The notes: a model not told the origin generated them from the letters alone. A stretch of 64,000 nt of DNA from Actinomycetota bacterium (GCA_016201065.1 JACQDL010000028.1:1-64000), one strand, 5' to 3'; positions 6,545 to 15,261 are shown, counted from the stretch's first letter. Numbers and translations are program-made.

Positions 6545-7794
6545 CCGGAGTGACCGTGTACGTCGCCCTGGACGGCCACGATGTGCTCGCCGGCACCCTG
6601 TACTCGCACCGGCGTCGCGGCACGGAGTCCGCCACCTATGCCTACGCACCCACATATCTCGCCACCCCGGGTGCCTACGCACTCGACCCGGAGCTCCCTC
6701 TCACCAGCGGCACCCATCAGACACGAGTGGGCAGGGCTCTGTTCGGGGCCCTCACCGACAGCGCGCCGGACCGCTGGGGACGCACCCTCGTCACCCGTCG
6801 TGAAGCTGCGCTCGCCCGCGTCGAGGGGAGAGCCCCCCGGGCGCTCGCCGAGATCGACTACCTGCTGGGCGTGCGGGACGACCTGCGTCAGGGTGCTCTG
6901 AGGTTTCGCGTCGGCACGGGGCCGTTTCTCGCCGACGACGACGCGGGCGTGCCCGCGCTGACCGACCTACCCGCGCTGCTCGAGCTGGCGGCACGCGCCG
7001 ACAGTGACACCGCCGACCTACCCGATCTTCAACGCCTCGTCCGTGTCGGGAGCTCCCTGGGCGGGGCGCGCCCGAAAGCGCACGTGCTCGACCGCAACGG
7101 CCGCGTCGCGATCGCCAAGTTCCCCAGCGCCAACCATGACACGTGGAACGTCATGGCGTGGGAGAAGGTCGCCCTCGACCTCGCCGAGCGCGCGGGCATC
7201 GACGTGCCACCGTCGCGGCTGCTGCACCTCGCCGGCCGCAGCGTCCTGATCGTCGACCGGTTCGACCGCGACAGCACCGGCCACCGGATCGGCTACGTCA
7301 GCGCGATGACCATGCTTGAGGCGTCCGACGGCGAGCAGCGCAGCTACCTCGAGATCGCGGAGGTCGTCGAGACCGCGTCCGTGCGCGCCACCGAGGAACT
7401 ACGCCAACTCTGGCGCCGCATCGTGTTCTCGGTGCTGATCTCGAACACCGACGACCATCTGCGTAACCACGGGTTTCTGCACGAGCGTGGCGACGTGTGG
7501 AGGCTCGCGCCGGCGTTCGACCTCAACCCGAACCCGGCGCCGGGACCCAAGTACCTCAGCACTGCGATCGACGACATCAGCGACACCGCGAGCCTCGCCT
7601 CCGCTCTTGCCGTGGCCGAGCACTTCCGGCTGTCCGACACCCAGGCCCGCGCGGCGCTGCGTGAGGTCGGGGTGGCCGTGAGCGGGTGGCGCGAGGTCGC
7701 CGGACAGCACGGGCTCACCCCGTCCGAGATCGCGGCCATGGAGTCGGCGTTCACAGCCGGCGATGACGCCGCCGCCTTGACAGGGTCGGGCTAG
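6541..7794 (+). CDS. hipA: HipA-family serine/threonine kinase toxin
   Basis: This 417-residue HipA toxin starts at GTG 6541, overlapping hipB by 4 bp. The N-terminal subdomain (about 1-120) contains FGALTDSAPDRWGRTL, and the kinase part carries the glycine-rich SSLGGARPKA loop near residue 170, the phosphorylation-regulated loop in HipA. Catalytic NTDDHLRNHGF is at residues 302-312 and the metal-binding segment APAFDLNP about 20 residues later. E. coli HipA phosphorylates GltX and triggers dormancy; the target here is unknown. Length and motifs are complete, so the pair looks functional, unlike its neighbours. Confidence 0.9.
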   Translation: MTGVTVYVALDGHDVLAGTLYSHRRRGTESATYAYAPTYLATPGAYALDPELPLTSGTHQTRVGRALFGALTDSAPDRWGRTLVTRREAALARVEGRAPRALAEIDYLLGVRDDLRQGALRFRVGTGPFLADDDAGVPALTDLPALLELAARADSDTADLPDLQRLVRVGSSLGGARPKAHVLDRNGRVAIAKFPSANHDTWNVMAWEKVALDLAERAGIDVPPSRLLHLAGRSVLIVDRFDRDSTGHRIGYVSAMTMLEASDGEQRSYLEIAEVVETASVRATEELRQLWRRIVFSVLISNTDDHLRNHGFLHERGDVWRLAPAFDLNPNPAPGPKYLSTAIDDISDTASLASALAVAEHFRLSDTQARAALREVGVAVSGWREVAGQHGLTPSEIAAMESAFTAGDDAAALTGSG

Positions 7795-7797
7795 GCT
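7792..7797 (+). promoter_or_regulatory. candidate leaderless -10 box TAGGCT
   Basis: TAGGCT ends exactly 6 nt before the GTG at 7804, a spacing that would put the transcription start on the start codon. It overlaps the hipA stop codon region. The gene it would drive is a pseudogene. Confidence 0.4.
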
Positions 7798-7803
7798 CGG
7801 CCA

Positions 7804-8951
7804 GTGGCGGTCGTTGAGCTCCCGGTGAGGGTCGCGAGGGTTGCGTGTCCGCACGACTGCCCGGACACATGTGCGTGGACGGTAACGGTGCGAGACGGCC
7901 GGGTCGAGGAGCTGACCGCGGACGCCGACCATCCGTTCACCCGTGGCGGCCTGTGCCCGAAGGTGAACCGATTCCTGGAGGACCGGACCTACCAGCATGA
8001 TCGACTGCTGAGGCCGCTGCGCCGGACCGGGAGCAAGGGGGCGGCGGAGTTCGAGCCCGTCTCCTGGGAGGTGGCGCTCGACGAGATCGCCGGCCGGCTC
8101 GGCGCCGTGATCGACGGCTCCGGCGGTGAGGCGATCACGATGGGAACCGGAACCGGGCTGCTGCCCGAGGACCCCTCGACGCGTTCGGTGAACATGGTGC
8201 AGCTGGGGCGGGCTCTCACGGGTCTCGAACCCCCGGTCCGCGCGCTCGTCGTCTACAGCGCCAACCCCGCGGTGACCGCCCCGAACCAGAACCTCGTCCG
8301 CCAGGGGCTCGGTCGCGACGACCTCTTCACCGTGGTGATCGACCACGTGGTGACCGACACCGCGCGGTACGCCGACTACGTCCTCCCGGCCACGACCCAG
8401 GTGGAGCACCACGACATGATGTGGTCCTGGGGTCATACCTACCTCGCCCGCAACGAACCCGCGATCGATCCGGTGGGTGAGGCGCTCCCGAATGCGGAGA
8501 TCTTCCGGAGGCTTGGGCGTCGGATGGGGTTCGCGGAGCCGGCCTTCAAGACCGGCGACGAGGAGCTCGTGGCCGGGAGAGCCCGATGGGGGACCAGCGG
8601 CTCGCCGCCCGGTACCCGCTGTCGCTGGTGACGGCCAAGGGGGCCCACCACTTCCTGAACTCCAGCTACGGCAACATCGAACGCGCCATCGGGGCCGAGC
8701 GAACCCCGACCCTGGAGATGAGCGTCGACGACGCGACCGCGCGGGGCATCGTCGACGGCGACACGGTGCGTGTGTTCAACGGCTGGGGGTCCCTGGAGCT
8801 GCCCGCGAAGGTCGGGGACGTCGTTCGGCCGGGTGTGGTGTCGATGCCCTCTGGCTGGTGGGCCTCGCCGGCCAGCCGAGGCGGTGACGGTGGCGTCACC
8901 GGAGTCACCCGGATACGCGCCATAGTGGACGTTGCGCGGCGAAGGAGCAGG
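7804..8951 (+). pseudogene. internally deleted molybdopterin oxidoreductase
   Basis: The 5' part encodes the family's N-terminal iron-sulfur motif (CPHDCPDTCAW, with the fourth Cys in RGGLCPKVNRF). The text then jumps from GTGTG to SVNMVQLGRALTGLEP, so a large central piece is missing. It continues with ALVVYSANPAVTAPNQNL and DTARYADYVLPATTQVEHHD, normal for the molybdopterin-binding region, and loses frame near 8580. A second frame from about 8586 resumes with LAARYPLSLVTAKGAHHFLN and the C-terminal dinucleotide-binding domain to about 8930. Normal proteins are near 700 residues; about half remains. Two deletions and a frame change make it non-functional. Confidence 0.85.
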
Positions 8952-9206
8952 ATGGCAAGTCAGACGCTGGTCGGCAAGGTCGGGTTGGTGGTCAGCGCGG
9001 TGCGCGGCGGCCCTCGCCCGGGGGAGGTGCGGGTGGTTGTTGGCGGTATCGCCCACTACTACATCGCGTACGCTGCTGTCGCGGTACCAACCGGCGCGGA
9101 GGTACTCGTCATCAACAACCGTGGCGCGCGTCAGGTCGACGTCGAGCCATGGCCGAGCATACCGACCAGCGATACCATCCCCGGTCGGACGGAGAGGTCA
9201 GAGTAG
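8952..9206 (+). CDS. small NfeD-like OB-fold protein
   Basis: This 84-residue protein starts at ATG 8952 with AAGGAG upstream. It consists of one beta-rich domain (GKVGLVVSAVRGG, GTAEVLVINN-type strands: TGAEVLVINNRGARQVDVEP) like the C-terminal domain of NfeD proteins. NfeD-type genes sit beside flotillin/SPFH genes in most bacteria, and the next gene, overlapping by one base (TAGTG), is a flotillin. It has no membrane segment, so it is a short cytosolic version. It would act with the flotillin in membrane microdomain organisation, but that partner is frameshifted. Confidence 0.6.
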   Translation: MASQTLVGKVGLVVSAVRGGPRPGEVRVVVGGIAHYYIAYAAVAVPTGAEVLVINNRGARQVDVEPWPSIPTSDTIPGRTERSE

Positions 9207-10260
9207 TGTTCGGTTACCGCGTTCCCGCTCCCAATGAAGCCCTTCTGATCAGTGGAAGGAAGCAGCGCGGAGCGATGCGCTTCCGTTCAAGATTGTCACC
9301 GGGCACGGCGTCTTCGTGGTCCCGGTCTTTTCCAGAGCCTCCCGACTGACGCTGGCGATGCAAGAGGCGGAGGTCATCGAGGACTGCTTCACGAAGCAGG
9401 GGCTGACCTTGGCCGTGCAGGCCGTCATCGCGTTCAAGGTCGGCGACGACCACGAGTCGATCGCCGCCGCAGCGCGGCGGTTCCAGGGTGATCAGTCCCA
9501 GATGGCCACCCTCGTCGGGCGGATCTTCAGCGGACACCTGCGCAGCATCATCGGCAGCATGACGGTCGAGGCGATCATCCGGGAGCAGCAGACCCTCGCC
9601 GACGCCATCGTCGACGCGAGCAAGACCGAGATGGGACGGATCGGCCTGGCAGTCGACTCGTTGCAGATCAGCAGCATCGACGACAAGGGCGCCGGATACA
9701 TCAGGGCCCTCGCGGCCCCACACCAGGCCAAGGTCAACCAGGACGCCAAGGTGGCCCAAGCGGCCGCCGACCAAGCCAGCGCGATGGCGTACCAGGAGAG
9801 CATGCGCAACCAGGCCGAGTACGCCCGGCAGACGGCCATCGCCCAGGCGCAGTACCAGGCCGAGATCGATCAGGCCCAGCAGACCGCCGCCCAGGCCGGG
9901 CCGTTGGCCGCGGCGCGCGCCCAGCAGGCGGTCCTCGTCGAGCAGTCCCTCGTCGCGCAGAAGAATGCCGAACTGCGGCAGGCCGAGCTGATCGCCGAGG
10001 TCGTCCGCCCGGCGCAGGCCGAAGCCGAACGGATCACCACACTGGCTCGCGCGCAGGCCGACGCCACGAAGCTGTCCGCCCAGGGTCTGCAGGGCGCGAA
10101 CCTCACGGTGCTCGACGGTGCCGAAGGGCTCAGCAGCGTGGTCGCGTCCCTCGCCGGGCAAGGTCTGGCACTGCTGGAGTCGGTACGCAACGGGATCGGC
10201 AGGGCCGAGGAGGTCGAGGTGGCCGAGGCCACCGGGAGACCTGCCGTCGTCACCGGCTGA
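9206..10260 (+). pseudogene. flotillin-like SPFH-domain protein with an N-terminal frameshift
   Basis: GTG 9206 begins MFGYRVPAPNEALLISGRKQ, a typical flotillin N-terminus, but the frame then diverges into nonsense and stops near 9349. The proper continuation (LPFKIVTGHGVFVVPVFSR) is in another frame from about 9280 and runs uninterrupted to 10260. A one-base loss or two-base gain near 9272-9282 explains both halves. The second half has the SPFH core, then a long Ala/Gln-rich coiled coil (QAKVNQDAKVAQAAADQAS onward) as in flotillins. An internal start (ATG 9316) could yield a truncated product lacking the membrane-associating N-terminus. A sequencing error cannot be excluded. Confidence 0.8.
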
Positions 10261-10398
10261 CGGTCCTTCCGGTTCGCACGCCCACGAGGCGGTGTGGTGC
10301 GGTCGGTGACCGCCCGGGCCGTCGCCGTCAGCCGAGCCGCCGGGCACGCCGGCGGCGGGAACGGAGCGGGCACGACGGTGGCACGACCGTCCGACGAC

Positions 10399-10440
10399 AA
10401 AGCCAAGGTCTCGGGGGATGACCCCGGTGACCTGGGCTTT
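10399..10440. terminator. bidirectional terminator hairpin
   Basis: AAAGCC at 10399-10404 pairs with GGCTTT at 10435-10440, and the arms continue through AGGTC/GACCT and GGGG/CCCC with two mismatches and a bulge around a small loop. It can serve the plus-strand flotillin (followed by TTTTGG) and the minus-strand tRNA-Gly (followed by TTTGTCG). Confidence 0.7.
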
Positions 10441-10448
10441 TGGTGTGG

Positions 10449-10519
10449 AGCGGGTGACCGGGATCGAACCGGCATGGCCAGCTTGGAAGGCTGGGGCTCT
10501 GCCATTGAGCTACACCCGC
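10449..10519 (-). tRNA. tRNA-Gly (anticodon TCC)
   Basis: Read on the minus strand, the acceptor stem GCGGGTG/CACCCGC is perfect, with discriminator T and an encoded CCA at 10446-10448. The D arm begins TAGCTCAAT, the anticodon stem is CCAGC/GCTGG around loop CTTCCAA (anticodon TCC), and the T arm contains GGTTCGATCCC. The gene is intact, with a terminator-like hairpin just beyond it. Confidence 0.95.
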
Positions 10520-10836
10520 GTGCCGGCACGTGGCTGGCGCGCCCAGCGTACCGGGTCCCGGGCCCAACGACATGCCGATGTTCAGCTGCGGGTGATCGGG
10601 TCCGCGACACCCCGGTCGGGACGGCAAGATGTGGGCATACGCGGTTGTTCGCGCCATACGACACATTTTGATCCGCCGCGTTCCGTGCGCTGGGCGGCGG
10701 GCTTGTTGGCGACGCCAACACGGTGCATGCGTGTTCGCCGAACTACATCGACCGCAATGCCTTTGGGTGCATCTCCGCGTAGCAGGCTGGTCCGGGCGCG
10801 TCGGTGCAGTGGGGTGTGACCCCGAAGGTATCTCTT
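10520..10836. other. intergenic stretch downstream of tRNA-Gly
   Basis: I find no supported gene in these 317 bases. One clear structure is an odd palindrome, GTTGGCG-A-CGCCAAC at 10705-10719, which could be an operator or a hairpin. The upstream promoter of the minus-strand tRNA-Gly should lie near 10520-10570, but I see no convincing hexamers. Confidence 0.4.
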
Positions 10837-11031
10837 GTGCGGATCGTCGTCCGAGTATATGCGGGTCCGCGCAAGGTGGACGGCAAGAGCCAGACCTACG
10901 AACCGCATGGCTCGGTGCCGGCGGCCACGATCCGGAAGGCGGGCAGCGGCTCGGTCTTCCGCGTGGAGGGCGAAACGTACGATAGCGAAGGACGCGCGAC
11001 GCAGTTCTTTCTCCGGTGCCGATTGGCGTGA
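10837..11031 (+). CDS. small basic hypothetical protein
   Basis: This protein of about 64 residues is read from GTG 10837 (CGAAGG about 10 bases upstream); GTG 10804 in the same frame is the alternative. It is beta-rich and basic (RIVVRVYAGPRKVDGKSQ). Its stop overlaps the next start (TGATG at 11029-11033), which argues that both are translated together. I do not recognise it. The coding call rests on the coupled stop/start and normal codon use. Confidence 0.45.
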   Translation: MRIVVRVYAGPRKVDGKSQTYEPHGSVPAATIRKAGSGSVFRVEGETYDSEGRATQFFLRCRLA

Positions 11032-11528
11032 TGACCTTGGCCGATGTTCGGGTGAGCCGGTGGACGCCGCAGCGTATTGAGGCTGCTGGGCGGTTCTTGA
11101 TCGAGCGGATTCTGGCCGATTTCGGCCCGGTCGCCGGTCGCTCCGACCTGATCGCAGTACGGGTGGACCCGACGTGGGCGGCGGACGGCGGCTGGCCGGA
11201 GGGGCGGCCGCCAGAGGACCCGGTCGAGCCGGGGGATGTGGTGGCCACGCTGTTGGGTGGCCGGCATGAGTTTGTGGCACGTCTGGACGAGGGGGTCGAG
11301 TACGCCTGCTGGGTGGTCGCGGACCAGCTACAGGACGGCGTCATGGACGACCTTGCTCGGCCGTGGCCGGAGCTGGAGGACAGCGAGGGTCGGATCGTTG
11401 GGGTGCTTGAGCCCCAGTTCGAACCGCTGATGCTGGCCCATTGGGCGCTTCGGGGCGCGCCGTTCTGTGCCGTCGGCCACCTTCATGATGCCGTGGCGGC
11501 GGCGGGATGGCGGTTCGTGGCGAGCTGA
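11031..11528 (+). CDS. hypothetical protein, possible SUKH/immunity-sized domain protein
   Basis: This 165-residue soluble acidic protein starts at ATG 11031, overlapping the previous stop by one base. It is Trp- and Glu-rich, with VSRWTPQRIEAAGRFLIERI at the N-terminus and a middle segment EFVARLDEGVEYACWVVADQ. No motif lets me assign a family. It lies 108-135 bp upstream of the giant NTPase-kinase gene in the same orientation, so the three may form an accessory unit between two tRNA genes. The immunity suggestion is only by size and acidity. Confidence 0.55.
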   Translation: MTLADVRVSRWTPQRIEAAGRFLIERILADFGPVAGRSDLIAVRVDPTWAADGGWPEGRPPEDPVEPGDVVATLLGGRHEFVARLDEGVEYACWVVADQLQDGVMDDLARPWPELEDSEGRIVGVLEPQFEPLMLAHWALRGAPFCAVGHLHDAVAAAGWRFVAS

Positions 11529-11663
11529 CGCCTCACCCATCGGGGCGAAGCGGCCTCGGTCTGCGGCACGGCGGCCCCTCCGGCAAGATGAGCGCATGCC
11601 TGTTCGCTCGACCGACACTTCGCCCCGTTTGAGGCATTGTGCCGCGCGACCGGTGGCTCCGGC

Positions 11664-14600
11664 GTGGCGCTGACGGCTCGATTCCGCCCGGGCGCGACCC
11701 GGCGGCCGTTCGTGGACCGGGAGCCTGTGATCGAGCTCTTCGATGAGCTGGTGGCCCGGAGCGGCGAACCTCAGGTGCTGGTGCTGACCGGCCTCGGCGG
11801 CATCGGAAAGTCCCGGCTCGTCACCGAGCTGCGGTCGCGCCTCACCGATCGGTACGCCTCCGCGGTGCTGGACCTGCAGGTGCCGGCGCAGCGCCAGCCG
11901 GAGGCCGCGCTGGCGACCCTTCGAGCCGAGTTCGGCCGGCAACAGGTGTCGTTCCACCGCTTCGACATCGCGTACGCCGTGCTCTGGCAGCGGCTCCACC
12001 CGCATCTGCGGATCACCGCCGACGGGCTGCCCCTGGTGGCCCAGAGCGAGATCCTGACCGAGATCCTCGACGCCGCCGCCGGCCTCCCGGTCTTCGGTAC
12101 GGCGGCCAAGCTGCTGGACTCCGGCAGCCGGCGACTGCGGCGCTGGCAGACGGTGCGGCGGGACCCGACCCTCTCCGAGCTGGACCTGCTGTCCCTGCCA
12201 CGTCTGGTGGACGCGGTGTCCTACCTGTTCGCGGAGGACCTGAAGGCGCGGGGCGGCCCGTATGCGCTGTTCGTGGATGCGTACGACGCGCTCGTCGGCG
12301 GCGTCGAACGGGTCGGCTGGGCGGCCGCCGATGATGGCTGGCTCCGCGACATCGTCGCCCAGCTCGACACCGCGATCGTCGTGGTCGCCAGCCGGGAACC
12401 GCTGGGCTGGGAGATCCACGACCCGGAGTGGGCGACCCGGTTGCGGACCGTCGACGTCACTGATCTTCCGATGGCGGCCCGTGAGGAGCTGCTGGCGGTG
12501 GCTGGCATCACCGATCCCACGGAACGTCGTGCGATCGCGATCTCCAGCGCTGGCGTGCCGTTCTACCTGCATCTGGCGCTTGACGCGCACGGCCGGTTGC
12601 CGACCGGCGACGCCCGGATCACAGTCTCGCCGGAGGCGATCCTGGAACGGTTCCTCCGGCATGTCGAGCCCGCGCAGGTCCGTGCCCTGGAACTGCTCAG
12701 CGTGGCCAGGACGATCGACGGCGAGATCTTCGCGACGGTCGCCACCGAGTTCGGAGTGCCATCCGGCCGGCTCGCGTGGCAGTCGATGGTCGGCTATTCG
12801 TTCGTGTACGGCGTGAGGTCCGGGACCGACGTCGGCGAGGGGACCGAGCCGACCCGGTTCCGGTTGCACCAGCTGATGCTGCGGGCGTTGCAGCGGAGGC
12901 TGACGCCAGCGCTGGTGATCTCGCTGCACCGCCTGCTCTACCAGCTGTGGCAGCAGCGGAGCGTGGAGCCCGGTCAGCGCGTGCCGGCGTTGCGTGAGGC
13001 GGTCTATCACGGCGTGCGGGCCGGCGAGGTCGGCGCGGCGGAGCTGCTCGGGTACGTCGACCAGATCGCGGCCGCCGGTGGCAAACGCGGCATCGATGGT
13101 GTGCTGGCCGACCTGCTGGATCACCTCGCCGACATGCCAGCGATCGACCGTGAGCATGCGGAACTGGCCGAGCTGGCTCGTTGCCTGGAGGTCGAGGCGG
13201 CGTTGCTGCTCGGCGACGCGGCGGGTGGGGTCGAGCTCACCCGCGATCTCGGTCCGGTCCGGCCGGGTCCGGTGGCCGAGCGGCTGGCTGTGGCCGCCGG
13301 CAACGCTCGGCGGATTCTTGGCCGCACCGACGAGGCGCTGGCGATCTTCCGGACGGTGTGGGCCTCGGGCACGACCCGGGCCAGGTTGACCGCCGGGCTC
13401 TGGGCGGCCGACCTGGACATGTGCCAGGGGCGCTTCGCCGATGCGCTCGCGCTGACCGAGGAGCTCGGCGCCGCGTGCCCGCCGGACGACGACGAGTTCC
13501 ACGGCGACCTCGCGCGGCTCCGGTCGCTCGCCTACCGGTTCGGCGCCGATCTGGCCGGCGCGGATCGGCAGCTGGTCGAGGCGGAACGTCGGTACGCCGC
13601 GGCAGGCTCCGTGATCGGCGCGGCGAATATCGCCACCAATCGGGCGGAACTTCTTGCGTTCGCCGATCCGGAGTCGGCCATCCCCGCCGTCGGCGTGGCC
13701 ATCGAGGCGCAGCGTGAGCTCGGGGCGCTCCACGAGCAGGGCAAGGCGTACACGGCACTCGGCGTGGCGCGGCTCATGCTCGGTGACCTGGCGGCCGCGG
13801 AGCATGCCCTCGACGCGGGTTGCGATGCGCTGGAGCGGGCGAACTACCGCTCGGGCCGGGCGCGCGCCGAACTCTTCCGCGCGGCGTTGCGGATCCGGCA
13901 GGGGCGCCGCGCGGACGCCGTGGCCAGCGCGCGCACGGCCGTCGCCGAGCTGGGCGCGGCCGCCGTCTACCCGACGCTGGTCATGCTGGCCGACGCGATG
14001 TTCGGGCTGGCCGGTTGGCCGGACCCGGACCTCGCCGTGGCGGCGGCACGCTGCGGTCGTCAGGTCCAGCCCTTTGTCGGTGGTCCAACCCTGTCCGAGG
14101 CCCTTGGTCGGCAGGCCGGTCGTCTCATCGGCGTCGAAACCGACGATCTCTACCGGGAGGCGATCAACCGGTCGGACCTGGCGTCCGGCTTCTACAACCA
14201 CAACGTGCAGGTCGACACGGTTGCCGGCGTGGTGAACGTCCGCGTCGCGGTGCCCGGCGCAGACCAGATGGACCTGCGGATCTGGCCCGAAGCCGAGGTG
14301 CTGCGGGCGCTGGCGTCGCATGTCCCGCGGGTGCCCCGGGTGCGTTTCGCCAGTGCCGATCCGGCGTTCCAGGTCCAGGACCACATCGAGGGTGTCCTGC
14401 TGGACGAGATGGCGCCGCGCGGTGTCGCGGTGCCGGCGCAGGTGCCGCACGATGTGGCGACGCTGTTCGGCCGGCTGAGCGCGGTGCCGGCGGCCGAGCG
14501 TCCGGCCGGCTGGCCCGCGGACGGGGACACGCCCGGCTTCGCGGCTCGGTTGTCCGCCGTCACGGAGACCGTGTACGCGGCGCACGCCGGCGAGTTCGGC

Positions 14601-15134
14601 GCGCTGTTCGGCCGCCTCGGCATCCCGGCGCGACCGGTCGAGGCGGCGATCGCCGGCTGGGCCGGCCTGGCCGCGCGCCCGTTCCGGCTCGTCCACGCCG
14701 ACGTGCACCGCAAGAACATGATCGTGGCTGACGGTGTGGTCTGGTTCCTCGACTGGGAGCTGGCCCTCTGGGGTGACCCGGTGTACGACGTGGCGAGCCA
14801 CCTGCACAAGATGGCGTACCTGCCAGCCGAGCAGGAGACGTTCCTGGCGGCCTGGGAGCGGGCCGAGCCGGCCGCGGCAGGACCCGGCTGGCAGGACGAC
14901 CTTTCCGCCTACCTGCGGCACGAACGGGTCAAGTCGGCCGTCGTCGACACGGTCAGGTACAGCAAGCTCATCGCGGCCGGGGGGTGCTCGCCGGATCAGG
15001 AACGCGCTCACCCGAAAGCTGGCCGGCAAGCTGCGGGCGGCGTACGAGGTGTGGGGGCAGCCGGCGGCCAGCTTCGACGAGGACGACTTGCTGGTGATCC
15101 TGCGCGCCGGCGGGCGGGGGTGAGGTCGGGGTGA
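11664..15134 (+). CDS. STAND-type NTPase / TPR-like / aminoglycoside-phosphotransferase-like fusion protein
   Basis: This protein of about 1156 residues has three parts. Residues 20-340 are a STAND/NB-ARC-like NTPase: P-loop TGLGGIGKSRLV starts at 42, Walker B YALFVDAYDAL at 200, then a VASREPLGW sensor-like segment and a winged-helix region. Residues about 420-800 are repetitive Ala/Leu-rich helices with TPR-like spacing. Residues about 830-1120 form an APH-like kinase: IWPEAEVLRAL, a brace HADVHRKNM at 1011-1019 and a metal-binding FLDWE with D1030. The start is GTG 11664 or TTG 11637; neither has a strong ribosome-binding site. Near 15005 the normal continuation (LTRKLAGKLRAAYEVWGQ) is in another frame ending at 15123, so the last 35-40 residues read here are aberrant. 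STAND proteins are regulated switches, often in defence or transcription control; the kinase fusion is unusual and its substrate unknown. Confidence 0.8.
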   Translation: MALTARFRPGATRRPFVDREPVIELFDELVARSGEPQVLVLTGLGGIGKSRLVTELRSRLTDRYASAVLDLQVPAQRQPEAALATLRAEFGRQQVSFHRFDIAYAVLWQRLHPHLRITADGLPLVAQSEILTEILDAAAGLPVFGTAAKLLDSGSRRLRRWQTVRRDPTLSELDLLSLPRLVDAVSYLFAEDLKARGGPYALFVDAYDALVGGVERVGWAAADDGWLRDIVAQLDTAIVVVASREPLGWEIHDPEWATRLRTVDVTDLPMAAREELLAVAGITDPTERRAIAISSAGVPFYLHLALDAHGRLPTGDARITVSPEAILERFLRHVEPAQVRALELLSVARTIDGEIFATVATEFGVPSGRLAWQSMVGYSFVYGVRSGTDVGEGTEPTRFRLHQLMLRALQRRLTPALVISLHRLLYQLWQQRSVEPGQRVPALREAVYHGVRAGEVGAAELLGYVDQIAAAGGKRGIDGVLADLLDHLADMPAIDREHAELAELARCLEVEAALLLGDAAGGVELTRDLGPVRPGPVAERLAVAAGNARRILGRTDEALAIFRTVWASGTTRARLTAGLWAADLDMCQGRFADALALTEELGAACPPDDDEFHGDLARLRSLAYRFGADLAGADRQLVEAERRYAAAGSVIGAANIATNRAELLAFADPESAIPAVGVAIEAQRELGALHEQGKAYTALGVARLMLGDLAAAEHALDAGCDALERANYRSGRARAELFRAALRIRQGRRADAVASARTAVAELGAAAVYPTLVMLADAMFGLAGWPDPDLAVAAARCGRQVQPFVGGPTLSEALGRQAGRLIGVETDDLYREAINRSDLASGFYNHNVQVDTVAGVVNVRVAVPGADQMDLRIWPEAEVLRALASHVPRVPRVRFASADPAFQVQDHIEGVLLDEMAPRGVAVPAQVPHDVATLFGRLSAVPAAERPAGWPADGDTPGFAARLSAVTETVYAAHAGEFGALFGRLGIPARPVEAAIAGWAGLAARPFRLVHADVHRKNMIVADGVVWFLDWELALWGDPVYDVASHLHKMAYLPAEQETFLAAWERAEPAAAGPGWQDDLSAYLRHERVKSAVVDTVRYSKLIAAGGCSPDQERAHPKAGRQAAGGVRGVGAAGGQLRRGRLAGDPARRRAGVRSG

Positions 15135-15143
15135 GGGCCCGCG

Positions 15144-15174
15144 TTCGGAGGAAACGGTGGCCACACCCTAGACT
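15144..15174 (+). promoter_or_regulatory. candidate promoter of tRNA-Pro
   Basis: TTCGGA at 15144-15149 and TAGACT at 15169-15174 are 19 bp apart, and the -10 ends 13 bp before the tRNA. The -35 is weak. The position and the absence of any other AT-containing hexamer nearby support it. Confidence 0.45.
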
Positions 15175-15187
15175 CGGCTCCGTCACT

Positions 15188-15261
15188 CGGGGTGTGGCGC
15201 AGTTTGGTAGCGCACTCGCTTTGGGAGCGAGGGGCCGTGGGTTCAAATCCCGCCACCCCGA
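15188..15261 (+). tRNA. tRNA-Pro (anticodon TGG)
   Basis: The acceptor stem CGGGGTG/CACCCCG is perfect, with discriminator A and CCA encoded at 15262-15264. The anticodon stem CTCGC/GCGAG encloses TTTGGGA (anticodon TGG), and the T arm has GGTTCAAATCC. It lies 84 bp before tig. The two tRNA genes at 10.4 and 15.2 kb bracket the accessory NTPase-kinase segment. Confidence 0.96.

Noticed and set aside
11328-15164. A 1278-codon open frame on the minus strand opposite the NTPase-kinase gene
   Set aside because: It is rich in Arg, Gly, His and Pro with no motif, while the plus strand holds recognisable NTPase and kinase motifs. Long antisense frames are expected in GC-rich coding DNA.
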